NCBI GenBank assembly: GCA_023101725.1
Contig: JALJCO010001181.1
Span: 124,001 to 188,000, forward strand
DNA from: Atherinomorus stipes
Taxonomy: Eukaryota; Chordata; Actinopteri; Atheriniformes; Atherinidae
DNA: 64,000 nucleotides
Direction: 5' to 3'
The notes under the pieces are model-generated. The model was not told where the DNA came from. It worked only from the letters and a program-made list of their open reading frames with translations, and made no database searches. This document shows, piece after piece, positions 1 to 13,500 of this stretch. Both the position numbers and the translations under genes were made by a program. Every line of letters begins with the position of its first letter. Position 1 is the stretch's first letter.

Positions 1-999
1 TGCTACTCTATAAAAATGCCAAAAAAATCTTTAAAAGGAAAAAAAAAAGAAGCTACAAATTCCAAATTCCCATTCATTAATGAACACATTGCCCCACTGC
101 AACCAATAACAAACCTATAACACTGGTAAAACAGGGAGTTTATTGAGCCTCTGTAATGGAGACTTACCAGTGTAATTATCAAGAGGCAGCTGTTGTTATG
201 TCAGTGTTCCTGACTACATTGTGCAGTGTTACCTAAATTAGGCCAGTTTAACATATGACTCGTGATGACATTGTGCCCCAAAGGGTGTTCAGCACTGACC
301 GTGATGTGCAGATGAGGGAAATGCATGAATTTGCGGGTGAAATGACATGATAGGCATTTTTCTATCGGTCTGGTGTAGTGTGTGATCGATTTGCTGTGTG
401 AGCTCTCAGGCTAGGGGTACTGTAGGCTCTCTCATGCAGTGATAACATACTTTAAAGGTTATTGAGTGAAATTTATGTTTGAAATGTGTGAATGGTTGTG
501 CAAAGTTGTCAAATGGTGTCCCTGTGGAAGAGAAAGGGGTGTAACAGAGTTAAGCTGCTCACTCCACACCCCAAAACCAGCTGGTCTGAACAGAGCTGTG
601 AATAAGGAGCAGCATGAAAAACTGAAAAATGTATTTACTGGTGATAAAAGGACAAATACACCTCTTTTAAATGCAAATGTCAAACTGTAGCAAGCTCCAC
701 AGAAAAAGACAGATAATCACCAAAGACAGGATCATCTGGGCGACTGACCAAACCACAGAGCCACTCAGCTACTGTGGCTAAGAGCCAGGTTGAGCAAGAC
801 GAAAGGAAGTAGAGTGGAAGTTATTTCATTTGAATATGACAAAAATCTAAGTGTTTATATCCTCTCCAGGAGCCCATACTTGAAAATCCAACAGTTCTGA
901 CAGGCGTTCTGAGTGACTCAAGTAAGGTGTGGTGGAAGCGAATGTGTGAAGTCACGACGTGTAGACGTTGAGTTTGTAGTAGCACTTTTAAGATTAACC
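1..999. other. No gene recognised
   Basis: AT-rich DNA without convincing exon, RNA gene or element ends. Short open frames around 460-690 overlap on both strands and match nothing I know. Confidence 0.6.
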
Positions 1000-1077
1000 C
1001 TCACCGGTCACTTTATTAGGTACACCCCGATACCCTTTTCCTTCAGAACCATAATTCTTGGTGGCACAGATTTAACA
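1000..1077. mobile_element. Tc1-like element end fragment
   Basis: CCCTCACCGGTCACTTTATT continues as AGGTACACCCC. This is the terminal sequence of the same Tc1-like family as the copy at 37141-38240. Only about 78 bp remain before it runs into another element. Confidence 0.7.
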
Positions 1078-1285
1078 AGCGAAGAAAAGGAAGTATTTTG
1101 CGGCGAAGAGATATTGCACGCTAGAAAACCAGGGTTAATATTGGTTTGGCTTTCACCCTCTTCCGAGCTTTGAGGGAGGTGCTTGGGACAGAAGACGGTG
1201 TGGCCATTAGCCCGAGGGGAGGGGCTCTCAGTTTGAATAGTGTTTACAAAACGAAACGGGGGAATACTCCGGACTCTACCTTTAA
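1078..1285 (+). mobile_element. Truncated TTAA-bounded MITE (family of 19611-20148)
   Basis: Right half of the element seen complete at 19611-20148 and inverted at 60085-60631: shared AAACCAGGGTTAATATTGGT, GTGGCCATTAGCC and a right end CTACCTTTAA. The left half is missing where it meets the Tc1-like fragment. Confidence 0.75.
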
Positions 1286-2939
1286 GTTCGGGAAGTAGTG
1301 CAGTTGTGCATAGAGCCCATTTAGAAAGAACCTTTTCACCGGTGTGTTGGGATGTTTGTGAGTTCATGGTTAGAGCGAACTTGTCTCCTTGGCCACAATC
1401 TGACCGGTTGCAGAGGTGACGGCGTGGGAACAAGATTCAGCCAAGAGGAGGAAATCCAGATGCTATTTTACTTGCAGTTTTGAATCAATACCGATAAACA
1501 CATTGATCGGCAGCTCAAATCAAGCTTCCAACTGTAAAACAGAATTATGTTTAGCACAGAGTAAAGCAACTGCAGTGGCTGGGTGAGTAAACAAGGCAAA
1601 TCTCTGCATATAAAGATGTGGATTAGTCCATGGCTGCCTCAGTCATTTACATTACAGGAGACAGGGGGTGCATTGTGCTCACTGTGCACTCAGACAGTTT
1701 GCCAGTGAAGTTTTTTTGACGAATTCCCAGCTACCTTTGTGTTTCTTTCCCTCTCGAGTCTCTACCTTCTTGTGCAAGAAGATAGATATTAATTCTCCGA
1801 CATACATAGTCTGTGCACGTTGGGCTGTGGTGTTGACGCGCGCGTGGAGTGGTGGGGGTAAGCCACCGCACACAAAAACAGGCCTAGGCCAGACCATGCC
1901 CCATCCCCCCACCTGACAGCTCAGACATCCCATAATATGCATTTTGCCTGCCCCCCCTCACCACTTCCTCCTCCTCCTCCTCTTTTCTTTGCTGCTTGGC
2001 CTGCCGCTCCATAATAATCACTAATTCCCCTCGTCACTCTCTCGCTCTCTCTGACTCCCCCCCCCCTCCCCTCGCCTCCCACCACCACCATCATCACTTC
2101 CTGTCTCATAGGTTTCTCAAGTGTACAGTGCAGTATGTCTCTCATAACAGCAGCGACTTAAAGAGGCTGAAAATACCCAGGCTCTGTGACGTCTTCATCA
2201 CACTTCATCAAGCTGGGGTTCCTCTCATGCTGCTCCCTCCCACAGCCACACAGTACTACAGATCATCACACATTCAAGCTGAGACAAGATGCAGCTTGTT
2301 TATTTGTTCTGAAAAGGCATAAAAAAGTGACTCACGCTGGTTTTGTTTCCTTTTTGTCCCCAGTCATTTTGGGAAATACATCATCCTGTTACTGACAATT
2401 TTTGAGCCCATTTTTTCCAACATGGCTTTTTCTAGATAAATGTCAAGTTTGATCTCCATGATGGCAAACCGCTTGTCAGTGCTTATTTATGATAATGAAT
2501 GTATTTCCAAATGACATCTAGATGAGACATAAGTGAGGTAAAGTTTGACTTTTATGAATAAGGTGAGAAATGTTTGCATCTAAAGGTGTGAAGAATGACT
2601 TCCCATAAGCAAGCTGTTTTGAATTAAAAAGTGATGGGATGTTGTGTAAAATAGTGTTGTTCAGGAAGAAAGTAAGGCCAGACCAGCCCTTAGTTCCTGC
2701 ACACTCAGTTTTCCTCTTGTCTACCCTCTTGTTTTCCTTAAAGTTCGCTTTTCTCTTCCAGCCATTTGCTGGAATGTATAAAGGATGATAATTGTACATC
2801 TAAGGGTGAGACTGCAAGCAAAAGTTCCCCAAATCTGACTTTTTATTTAAACTACACAAATCTAATTTCTTGAAATTGGACTGAAGTCTCAATCAGAACT
2901 ATCGTGTTGCATTTAATCTGACTTATAATGTCATTGTCG
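1286..2939. other. No gene; pyrimidine-rich tract
   Basis: Contains a C/T-rich low-complexity stretch (about 1950-2100: CTC, CCT and CAC runs). Several open frames here are by-products of that composition. Nothing else recognised. Confidence 0.5.
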
Positions 2940-2969
2940 TGAGATGGAATTCTGCGCTGGGGGAAGCAG

Positions 2970-3165
2970 AGTGTATGGGGCAGGGCGAAGGAGGGCCCGA
3001 GCGGGATTCAATCTCCAAACTCCCGGGTGAGAGTCGTGCGCACTTGCCATTCAGCCAGAGGGATATCCCCTTGGCCAACGAGCCAGGGTGCATGATCACT
3101 CAGAAGCATAGTGACAGGACTGTCAACTGTCACACGTGTAAGCATATGTGGGTTATTTCAGGTCC
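2970..3165 (-). repeat. tRNA-derived SINE
   Basis: Read on the minus strand it has a tRNA-like A box (TGGCTGAATGGCAAGTGCGC), an anticodon-arm-like GACTCTCACCCGGGAGTT and a B box GGATTGAATCC. The same family occurs at 61553-61745 (plus) and, degraded, at 46235-46345. Confidence 0.7.
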
Positions 3166-3638
3166 ATAGATTGGTCACACTGGAGTCTGATGGTGGTTGC
3201 GTTCAACTCATATTGTGAACAATTATGCAAAAGACTTAGAATTGAGTCTGAGACCTGCAGTGTGACTGTAGCCTAAGATTCTTCTGTCTAAAACAATCTT
3301 GTAATTCAATACGTAACTTACAAGGCAATCCTTTAGCAGAAATTCCCCACCCACATGAATCTTTTCAGAGGTTCAGAGTCATGTTTACATTACTTTATGC
3401 CATGATCTGTGGGGTTTCGGTTGTGTTTTTGTTTAAGCTCTTGTTAGATTTCATTTTCTTGTGCTGTTGTATTTCCTTGAGTTTTCATCTAAGTGTACTT
3501 CATCCTGTATCAGTTCTGATTACTGCACCTGCTCCTCATTTGCAGTTTTCTCCTGAACTACTTTAGGTTTTCCTTTCCTCACTGCCAGATTCTTTTCCAT
3601 CCTGTTTATGTTTCTCATTGTGTCTTTATGGCTTCTCT

Positions 3639-4422
3639 TTAAGGGGAGGCACTACAGGTAAAAACACAGTTTTTTCATCACCTGGTCAATTTTAAGATTT
3701 TAATTTTTTTCCCTCGCTCCACATGTTTTCTTTTAGACTACTAGTGTAAAAAAAAACAACAAACATCAACATTTTAGGAGTTTATTTCCTGATACTTTGT
3801 CTAATGCACCCAAATCTCCTCAAAATGCAGCTAAAGTTGGTGTTTTTAAATGGAGCGCAGCACCGTGGAGCTCGTCTGAACCCCGTCATGTCTGGTATCG
3901 TTGGAAATGTCTCTTTCCTGAATGATGTAATCTCAACCAAACTTGATATTTCCAGCTTATAAATCTGATTGGATCTGATGTCTGTTAATAGTGTTATAGA
4001 ACAAAAATGTGGAGAATTTTACAATCCAATTACTGAAGGATTTTTTGATATCTCATTCCCAGCCTGATTTGTAGAACATTTCATCCCAAAAATATGCCAA
4101 AAAATTAGTTTTCTCTGGTTGTTGACAGTATATTCTGAATTGTTAAATGAGCTTTAGAGATATCCAAAATCCCCTCTGTAAAAACTTTTGACTTTAATAT
4201 GTGAACAAAATTCAAAAGAAACTTTGAACCTGGTGTAATCCTGTGTTCCTAGAAATGTATGCAAATTAGCACATTTTTGGCTACATAACACCTAATTTGC
4301 ATATTTTAAAATAAAATTTCAGGAAACTTGCAATATAAAAAATGATAGCCCTAATGTGAGGAATACACCAGGAAAGTTTCATGGTGATACCAGTTAGTTG
4401 TACCTGTAGTGTCTTGCCTTAA
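3639..4422. mobile_element. TTAA-bounded inverted-repeat element
   Basis: Left end TTAAGGGGAGGCACTACAGG, right end complementary to TTAAGGCAAGACACTACAGG. TTAA at both borders suggests a piggyBac-type target duplication. No transposase frame inside, so non-autonomous. Its right TTAA is also the left TTAA of the next element. Confidence 0.75.
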
Positions 4423-5316
4423 GGAACAGTTAACCCACAGAATTATGTAACTTTATTTTCCACTTCCCCTCATGGTGAGCAAGACTCTGGAGCACTTTTT
4501 TTTGATATCTCAAATGCAGCCAGCGATCCGGAAGGGTTCTCGTTTTCCCCCAACTTTCAGATAATGGAGTTCCATTGTACCCGAGCCAAAAAAGTCCATA
4601 AAAGTCCACAAAAACTTCTCAATATTCCTCCATACTGCTTGTCCAATGTAATCCAAGTGTCCTGAGTGGGTAGAGTCCATAATTTACACGAAACTACGCC
4701 ATTTAGTATATTTTTAGAGCCTAAACAGAAGTACATCGCATCTCCTGCGAGCACGCCGATGTGTGTTAATGAAACTATGGAAGTCGCGGCAGACAAGATT
4801 GTGCGTTCTCTTTTTCTTTCATACTTTGTTTTAAATCAATATCCAACCCCTCTTGTGTTTGTCCTGGTTTGTCTGCAGCTCTGGCACTCTTAGCACAATG
4901 TAAACAGCTAATTTCTTCTTCTACGCTTGTATTATCAGCAGAGTAGGCTCTGAATGCAGAGGCTTCCATAGTTTCGTGAACGAGCATATGTGTGCTTCGC
5001 GGAAGAAAGATGCACTACTGTTTAGGCTCTTAAAATATAGTAAATGGCGTCGTTTGGAGTAAATTCTGGGCGCTACCCATACAGGACACTTAGATTACAT
5101 TGGATGAGCAGTATGGAGGAATATTGACAAGTTTATGTGGACTTTTATGGACCTTTTTGGCTCTGACACAATCAAACTAAAAGTTGGGTGGAAACAAGAA
5201 GCCTTCCTGATTGCCGGCTCTATTGAGATAATAAAAAAGTGCTCCAGAGTCTTGCTCACCATGAGGGTAAGTGGAAAATAAAGTTACGTGATTCTGGGGG
5301 TGAACTATTCCTTTAA
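4419..5316. mobile_element. Foldback TTAA element with about 370-bp inverted arms
   Basis: The left arm (4419 to about 4795) is repeated in reverse complement in the right arm (about 4960 to 5316). Shared stretches include CTCATGGTGAGCAAGACTCT, TATTCCTCCATACTGCT and GAAACTATGGAAG. Only about 160 bp separate the arms. Ends are TTAAGGAACAGTTAACCC and its near-complement. No coding content. Confidence 0.85.
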
Positions 5317-8300
5317 CAGTCTGTTATGAGTTGAAATTTATTTTGGTTGAATTTTGTTGCCTCATAGTCCAGCCTTTCTGTCTCTCCTTCTGATCCCTGA
5401 CCATGGATCATGACACCATAGCCTCAGGGATCTTGGGGTGCATTCACACCAGGATAGTCCGCTAGACTCGGTCTGATTGGGAACTTGGGTCAGTTGGTGG
5501 TGTTTAAACCATTTCCTGCATACACCCCACATCCCATCTCCACAAGCACATTTTCATCCCCACATGTACATACAAACAGACTCAGATGAATATGTGGCTG
5601 AACAAAGAGGAGCTAGGTAAGGAGACATTATCAGGAGGATAGTCTGTGCAAGGAGTAGACTGAACCACAGCCACCAACACAGGCACCAGCCAAAAGACCA
5701 GTACCACTGACGGTGCCAAAAGACATGGCCGACACGACCCCTGGTGCAGAGGGCTTCCTCTGAGGGACACACAGTCTGCTGTCTGCTTTCAGTGCATTGG
5801 CACGTAAGCAATCTGCTGTTCATTGAAGAGAAGCGGATAACAGTGATTCTTCTGGAAGTATGCTCAGAAACAGCACCCATTTTTGTCTTTTGTCCCTTTT
5901 CTGAATGGAGGCTTTTCCAGGTGGAAGCAAAGTTGGTGTGCTATATTTGGGATGCCTGCCGTTGGTCTAAGAATGACCTGACGGTCCCTGCAGACTGTTG
6001 CAGGTGACTAAATTGCCATCATTCAGGGTTTTGTGCAAAAGCGGCTGCAGAAACTGTGAATTAGTTTTAACTCCTCTGAGAAAAAAAAAACAAAAAAAAC
6101 AGACAAAACTGGTTGCCATGGTCATACTCAAGAAAAAAACAATTCAGATAGGTTCAATATCTGTGTTAAATAAAAACAGAGACTTTCCTTCTCTTCATCT
6201 CTTTCAGAGCATTGACAGAACAATGTGTTTGTTTAATTTCCCCCTTAGATATGTTTGCAATTTCAGAGTTTCTGAACTAATTAGTTTTAAAACATGCTGG
6301 TGAAGGTTAGGGGTGGGTTATATAATTGACAGTGGAGTAATGGCGTTAAACTGCGCTCACATAATAAAAAACATTCACATCCCTTCTTTCTTGATATGAC
6401 GCAATAGTGCTGCGCTCTTTTCTGCTCCACCCAGAGTTAAGATTTGTTAAGGTTTGACTTAAGCTGTACTGACCTTTCCTCACAGTCTGTTGCTTGTGCT
6501 GCAGTTAGATAAAAATAAGCACAACAATAAATCAAAATCGGAAAAACAGCAAATGCAGCAGCAGGGACATTTAGTTTGTCATCATTGCAGTTATGTTCAC
6601 AAACAGGTCAGTGACTACAGTTTGGTTACATATACAAGCTCAACGCTTCACGTCTTCTGCTGTTTGGTAAAACTAATTTTCAGTAACATTGAATTTTATT
6701 AGAAATTTCTATACATAAACCTGGCTGAGTAGACTCTACTGTAGCAAATTAATAATACTACGTTTTTTCCCTAATAATATTTCACATTTTACCTGGCTTT
6801 TCTTTTTTAAAATATGGGGAAAGACTAATAAGATTGCAAAAACAGAATGGGAATATGGATGTCTTATCTAAAATAAGAAAAACCTGTAATGACAAAAATC
6901 TAATCTAATCTAATCTAATCTAGATTTTTTTTCTAAAGAAAACAGTTTCATTTCACATAAAGAGACTTATAATATATTTGAAAATGTATCATAATGCCAC
7001 TACAATGCTAATTAAGAATAGTTAAATTGCTCAATTCAAGTTTTACCCATTAATGTGTGATTTATATAACATAAAATTCAATAAGAAAAAAATAAATGCA
7101 GGAAAAAAAAAATCTGTAAAAATACAGCGAAAAAAGAAAAAACTTCAATAAAATAAGATCAAATTAAATTTTAAGGATTAACCACAGTAAATAAAAATTA
7201 ATGATAAACTAATAGTATAAAGCTGTATACATACTATGAGGGAATGAAAGCAAAAAAATATATGAATTAGTAAAATAAACATAAATGAAATAAACAAGTT
7301 GTTTGTTGAAAATGTATGACATCAGATAATGACAATACTGTACACACATGTGTACTGATGACCTAAAGAGGCTGAAGAAGTTGAGTTGGGGCAAAAGGGT
7401 CCAGGTTAAAGTTCCTCAGTTTGCAAAAACCAGGATTATTATCATTTCTGACATTTGACATTAAACACTAAAAACCCAAAATAAAACAAAAGTTTCCATG
7501 TAAAACTGAAGGTACTGAATTTTTTTACCAGAATTTTACTGGAATTTTAAGATTTTCAGATTTAAATATTTTTCCTGCCTTTCACAGTATTTTTTGGCAC
7601 CCCAGCTTTTTCTTTTCAGTGTATATAATGACAAAGTAAGTTTATGTTATCACATCCCTGTTTCAAGTTTTAATCATTTAAAACTACTGTTACTATGTCA
7701 TTAACGCTGAACTTTCGACTATTTGTTTAAAACCAAGACTGTTCCTGCTATTGTTCCACAGAAATGCAAATAAACATGTTCTTTTTTCATAGTGTGAACA
7801 TTAATAGGTTAATAAGGTGCTACATGTATGACTAATTAGTGATGATTAGGTATAATTAAATGCTCTTTAGATGCTGGTTTAGACAAATGGGACTTTTATT
7901 ATCCCTATTAAGATAATAAAAGGGTTAAATATTGTTTCTTATTCTGTATGCATGCAGTCTCCAGGAAAACAAAGACTTAATCTAGCTGATCCAGGGCCTC
8001 CAGATTATATATTTGGGTCACAAACTTTTAGTTGACAGGATGTAAATATGTCAGATTACAACCATACACTTGTACAGAGGTGCGTTCCATTCAGGATAAA
8101 TTAATTTTCATTTGCTTAATTCCTTTAAAAATATCAGAATCTTTTATCCCTGATCCATCAATACTTCTTATTCCTTTTAAAGGTCGCCACCTGTCACACA
8201 TATCCATTGGTTATCAAGTCAAGTTCTGTAAAGAACTTAATTCATGTCCAAGGAATGAAGCCCGTGTTTGCATCTGAGTCAAAATGTCCAAGTCATGATG

Positions 8301-9950
8301 CAGGAGGCTGATAACTGGGCTAATCAATGCCGGAATGACTGCGGTACAGGCATGGCGCTGTGATGCTACGTAACATCTAAAGAACAGGTCAGTGCTGATG
8401 ATGATGATGCCTTCGCTTGGTGAAGTCTCACATGTCAAGTATTTTGCCTTTCAGGAACGTCGTTTCTCAGTCATATCTTTGGAAACTTGCAGCTGAATCA
8501 GATGTTATTGTTTTGCCATTCTTTGCACTCAGCCGCTTGTTATAAGACACAGATATCATAACGTGACATTTAGGAATCATAGTGTCCATTTCCCCTTCAC
8601 TTACTAACTCGCTGGACCTCAAATCCATCGTTGGTTGCCTTACTGGGAAGTTTACTTCTCTATCTTGTTATTTGAAGGAGATTCAACTTGATGAAGGCAA
8701 AGCATCAGCAAAGGTTTGTCAAATAAAGAGTATGATTGCTGATATGGATACATTGAGGCTTGTTCTCAAAAGCAACTTGGTTGTCCATAACTCAACATGT
8801 GCAGCAGCCGAACCATTTAAGCTAATGAACAACAACATAAAGCAAATGATCCTATTTTGCACAGTATAAAGATGATAGATGCCTGTTGGGTTTCAGTGGC
8901 TTCCGTTGTAAAATATAGTGGAAAACTAAAGTCCAAACTCTATTCCTAATAGGATTCAGGTCATGGAGGGCTTCAGGCTACACATCATTAGGTTCTACAG
9001 TTTAAAAAGCAGCCTTATTTCTTGGTTCGTTCTCATTATGATGCTCCAAGAAGGCCATTAGTTTGTCTGCCTGTCAGCAGGTTATTTCAAAAACAAACAT
9101 GTGTTTTTCTCATTTCAGTAGCTAAAAGAGCAGATTTATGAGGTAAATGAGCCTGGTCCTCTAATGCATCACATACGACTGCTTTATCAGGTACCCTTGA
9201 CATTAGACTCAACATATTTACTCAGGGTTACTGTTATAGTGGGTTGTAAACCAAACAATGATCTTTTTCTCACCCTTTCAAACTGAATCAAAACGTAAGT
9301 GACAGTAAAACAGAAATGAAACTACAGTGTCATATTGGACTCACTAAGGCAAAACGTGGAGAAGAAACATGGATATGAATGTAATTTATTCCACCACAAC
9401 CCTTCCTGCCTCCTCCTGAGGACTTTATACACATATAGAGGCAACATCATCTTCTTTTGGAAACTCCCTTATCTCTCAGCCATGGTGGCAACATGACAGT
9501 GATTGATAAGTAGTCAATGTGTATGTGTGTTAAGATGATAGCTTTTGTTTTAAGTTTCATATTAATCTCATTTCAGATGTTCTGTCTACAACACAGGCTG
9601 TTTTTTGGTTTTTCCCCAACTAAATGTATCTTAGAAGTAGAAGTAGAGCTCTTCCTCACAACAATGAGTAATAAGTCTTCTGTTTACATGAGAGGAAGAC
9701 TTATTTTAGAGAGCTGAGACATAACGGGGAAAATGTAACCCAGTTTGTTGCTCCTCACTTATCAAATCTGGAAACTGTTGTAGCCTATGCTGGACTCAGT
9801 TAAAGAGGTTAAAACTCATCTGTCCTTTAAGTTTTTGACAGTTATTTGTCCTCCAAGTGTGCTAAAGTTCTGTGTGGTGACGAAGAAAGTGAGTTAAAAT
9901 GCCAGACGAAGCAAATCGAGTCTCAAACATCACTAAACAGAAGCACAAAG
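5317..9950. other. No gene recognised
   Basis: AT-rich intergenic DNA with homopolymer runs and a short (TAATC)n repeat at about 6900-6920. Open frames are short and unconvincing. Confidence 0.55.
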
Positions 9951-9989
9951 TGACAACGAGGTGAAGGAAGAAACTTTGCAGTCAAACTT

Positions 9990-10500
9990 CCAGGCGTGCA
10001 TGAGCGCACTCACGTGCTGCCATTTTATCTTACCTTCTCAAAAAACACATGCATGCACTCTCTCACTCTCTCATGCACACATTGTATGCTCGCACGTCGG
10101 TGCAGACACGCACACCCATCCCCCACCCACCCAATCCCATGCTCAACACGCACCCTTCCCTGCAACACCCTGTACACACCAAAACACACATACCCCCCCA
10201 CCCCCCCACCCATCGCGCACGCTCATTTGTGTGCACACACGTCCTGCTCCCCTCCCCCTCCTGTTCCATACCAGGGCACGTCATGACAAAACAAAGAACA
10301 CCCCATAATAGTCGGTTGCACTGTATGCATGGTAACCAGTTATGTCAGAGATGAAGGCACTGTGTGTATGTGTGTGTGTTTCACTCCACTGTATATATGA
10401 GCACGCACGTGCAAAATTACAGGCTAACTGGTACACACACACACACACACCACTGCACAAGCTGCATGTACACACTCAGACACAGAAAAGCACACACTGC
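9990..10500. repeat. CA/C-rich low-complexity region
   Basis: Dense CACA, ACCC and CCCCAC runs with short (TG)n at about 10364-10380 and (CA)n at 10433-10450. Overlapping open frames on both strands are products of the repeat, not genes. Confidence 0.8.
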
Positions 10501-10835
10501 ATAAATAATGGCATACATGGAGGCAGAGGGAAGTACACAAAGCTAGCCAACACAAACATAAGAGTTAATGCAAACTCAAAAAAGAGACAGTAAAGATGAA
10601 AACAGAAAAATGAGTGCAAAAAAAGTAGACTGAGATACTAAACATGAAACTATACAGTACCGTTGACCATGAAGTTTATGGTTTCTCATGTAAAACACAG
10701 TCACAAAGAAAACAGGAAAACAACATAAAAACAGGAGGATTGACTCCATAAAACAAACAGACACACAAGCAGAAATGTGCAAACTTAGAAATTAGACTCA
10801 TGCAGACTCAAAAAGGTAGGAACACCGCAGCGGTA

Positions 10836-10981
<146 letters not shown>

Positions 10982-11342
10982 AATGAATTCAACCCAAGAA
11001 TTTCTTCATGTTTTATTAGTGTTGTTGAAGTCTCAGGCAAAGCACTTTTTTAACTTTGAGGACTTTACAAATAAAGTTTTATGATTTATTTATTCATTTA
11101 TGTTTTATTGTTGCAATAATCATTACTGTAAATGAGAAAACACTGCATATATTTAGACCTACATGCACAAAACAAAATACACTAAGTAAAAGGACATTCA
11201 TATATTAAAGGTACTACAGTAAATATTTTCATCAAAACATTGATATGAAACAATAAATATACAGAATGTTTAGTGGTGTGTAGAATAAGAGTATTAATTT
11301 TACCCCCCAAAAAGACAACCCCAAAACAAAATTTTTATGGCA

Positions 11343-12976
11343 TACAGTGGGTAGGCCTAAGGAAAGTGTTCAGACCGCTTTAAACTTTTCACTCTTTGTT
11401 TCATAGCAACCATTTGCTAAAACCAAAGAAGTTAATTTTATTTCTCATTAAGCACTTCATCTTGACAGAAAAAAACAGAAATGTAGAAATTCTGGCAAAT
11501 TTATTAAAAAAAGGAAAATTGAAATATCACATGGTCATTTGTATTCAGACCCTTTGCAGTGACACTCATGTTTAACTCATGTTTAATATGATGTCAGTTT
11601 CTTCTGATCCTCCTTGAGATGGTTCTACTCCTTCATTTGAATCCAGCTGTCTTTAATTGACCTGACTGGACTTGATTAGGAAAGGCACACACCTGTCTAA
11701 GACTTTGCAGCTCACAGTGCATGTCAGAGCAAATGAGAATCATGAGGTGGAAGGAACTGTCCAAGGAGCTCAGAGACAGAATTGTGGCGAGGCAAAGATC
11801 TGGACAAGGTTACATAAGAATTTCTGCAGCACTAAAGGTCCTTAAGAGCACCGTGGCCTCCATAGTCCTTACATGGAAGAAGTTTGGGACGACCAGAACT
11901 CTTCCTAGACCCGACCGTCCAGCCAAACTGAGCAATCATGGGAGAAGAGCCTTGGTGAGAGGTAAAGAAGAAGCCAAAGATCACTGTGGCTGAGCTCCAG
12001 AGATGCAGTAGGGAGATGGAGAAAGTTCCACAAAGTGAAATATTACTGCAGCCTCCACCAGTCAGAGCTTTATGGCAGAGTGGGCTGATGGAAGCCTCTC
12101 CTTGGTGCAATACATATGAAAGACCACAAAGAGTTCGCCAAAAAAAAATTATGAAGGACTCCCAGACTGTGAGAAATAAGATTCTCTGGTCTTATGAGAC
12201 CAAGATTGAACTTTTTGGCGTAAATTCTAAGCAGTATGTGTGGAGAAAACCAGGCACTGCTCATCACCTGTCCAATACGATCCCAACTGTGAAACATGGT
12301 GGTGGCAACATCATGCTATGGGGGTGTTTTTCAGCTGCAGGGACAGGACGACTGGTTGCAGTTGAAGGAAAGATTAACATGGCCAAGTACAGACAGATCC
12401 TGGAAGAAAACCTCTTCCAGAGTGTTCAGGACCTCAGACTGGGCCGAAGGTTCACCTTCCAACAAGAAAATGACCCTCAGCACACAGCTGAAATAACAAA
12501 GGAGCGGCTTCAGAACAACTCTGGGACCATTCTGGACTGGCCCAGCAAGAGCTCTGACTTAAACCCAATAGAGCATCTCTGGAGAGACCTGAAAACGGCT
12601 GTTCACCACCGTTCACCATCCAACCTGACAGAACTGGAGAGGATCTGTAAGGAAGAATGCAGAAGATCCCAAATTCAGGTGTGAAACACTTGTTGCATCA
12701 TTCCCAAGAAGACTCATGGCTGTACGAGCTCAAAAGGTGCTTCTACTCAGGACTGAGCAAAGGGTCTGAATACTTATGACCATGTGATATTACATTTTTT
12801 CTTTTTTTAAATAAATTTGCAAAAATTTCTACATTTCTGTTTTTTTCTGTCAAGATGGGGTGGTGAGTGACATTAATGAGAAATAAAATGAACTTTTTTT
12901 GGTTTTGGGAAATGGCTGCAATGAAACAAAAAGTGAAAAGTTTAAAGGGTTCTGAATACTTTCTGTATCCACTATA
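11343..12976 (+). mobile_element. Tc1/mariner transposon, inactive
   Basis: TA target at both ends with terminal repeats TACAGTGGGTA and TATCCACTATA. Inside, long imperfect inverted repeats (for example CAAATTTATTAAAAAAAGGA at the left, complementary to TTTTTTTAAATAAATTTGC at the right) flank a transposase reading frame. This is a very common teleost Tc1 type. Confidence 0.93.
11721..12684 (+). pseudogene. Tc1 transposase pseudogene
   Basis: The N-terminal part (11721-11993) has the paired-like helix-turn-helix (KELSKELRDRIVARQRSGQG). A frameshift at about 11986 leads to the catalytic part, with VWRKPGTAHHLSNTIPTVKH, LWGCFSAAGTGRLV and SSDLNPIEHLW. The DD34E triad is ruined: the first Asp is Tyr (WSYET, 12193-12195) and the second is Glu (QQENDP, 12466-12468). 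The final Glu (12571-12573) is kept with 34-residue spacing. Catalytically dead. Confidence 0.92.
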
Positions 12977-13199
12977 TAAAGAGTTGTTTTATCAATTTTT
13001 ATGGGCCTAAAATATACAAATATTTACATTTGATTACCATGCCAACATTGGGATTCTTTGCGATTTGCATTAGCTCTGGAGTTGCTAACTTGATTGCTAT
13101 GTGTAGAAATGGCATATTCTTTGGCTTAGATTTTCCAAATTCAAGCTTCAAACTTGTAGCTATCTCCTTTAAAATGCAGAGATATGAAAATGACACAAT

Positions 13200-13200
<1 letters not shown>

Positions 13201-13231
<31 letters not shown>
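13201..13231. repeat. Poly-A tract
   Basis: About 31 A residues, possibly the tail of a retroposed sequence; source not identifiable. Confidence 0.8.
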
Positions 13232-13234
<3 letters not shown>

Positions 13235-13269
13235 TCAACCACTTCAGTTACCAACACTGAAAACATTTC

Positions 13270-13500
13270 TGTCCTCTCCACCCCAGCGGGTCAGGGCAGA
13301 TGGCTTACCTGGGCCTGGTTCTGCCAGAGGTTTTTCCCTCCTGTTAAAAGGGTGTTTTCCTTCCCACTGTGGTGGTATTCCACCACTCCGTGCTTGCTCA
13401 GGATGGAGGATTAGACCGGGTCATGTCAAGATTCGATCCAATCTGTTGGTTTCCTTAGCTAGGCTATTATGAATCTGACTTGAATTCTTCTGTCTGTTAA
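13270..13500 (+). repeat. Dispersed teleost repeat fragment
   Basis: Contains GCCTGGTTCTGCCAGAGGTT, CCTCCTGTTAAAAGGGTGTT and CCTTCCCACTGTGG, a stretch common in fish genomes. Its tail CCTTAGCTAGGCTATTATGAA recurs at 20194-20213. Confidence 0.6.

Noticed and set aside
4557..4987. Overlapping open frames on both strands
   Set aside because: Lie inside the arms of the foldback element; mirrored frames follow from the inverted repeat.
6900..6922. (TAATC)n as a possible CRISPR-like or satellite array
   Set aside because: Only about four units without spacers; trivial microsatellite in a eukaryotic genome.
8582..8869. 95-residue plus-strand open frame
   Set aside because: No recognisable motif; length within chance for this window size.
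9961..10354. Overlapping open frames on both strands rich in H, T and P or G and V
   Set aside because: By-product of CA/C-rich low complexity; no domain, several frames open at once.
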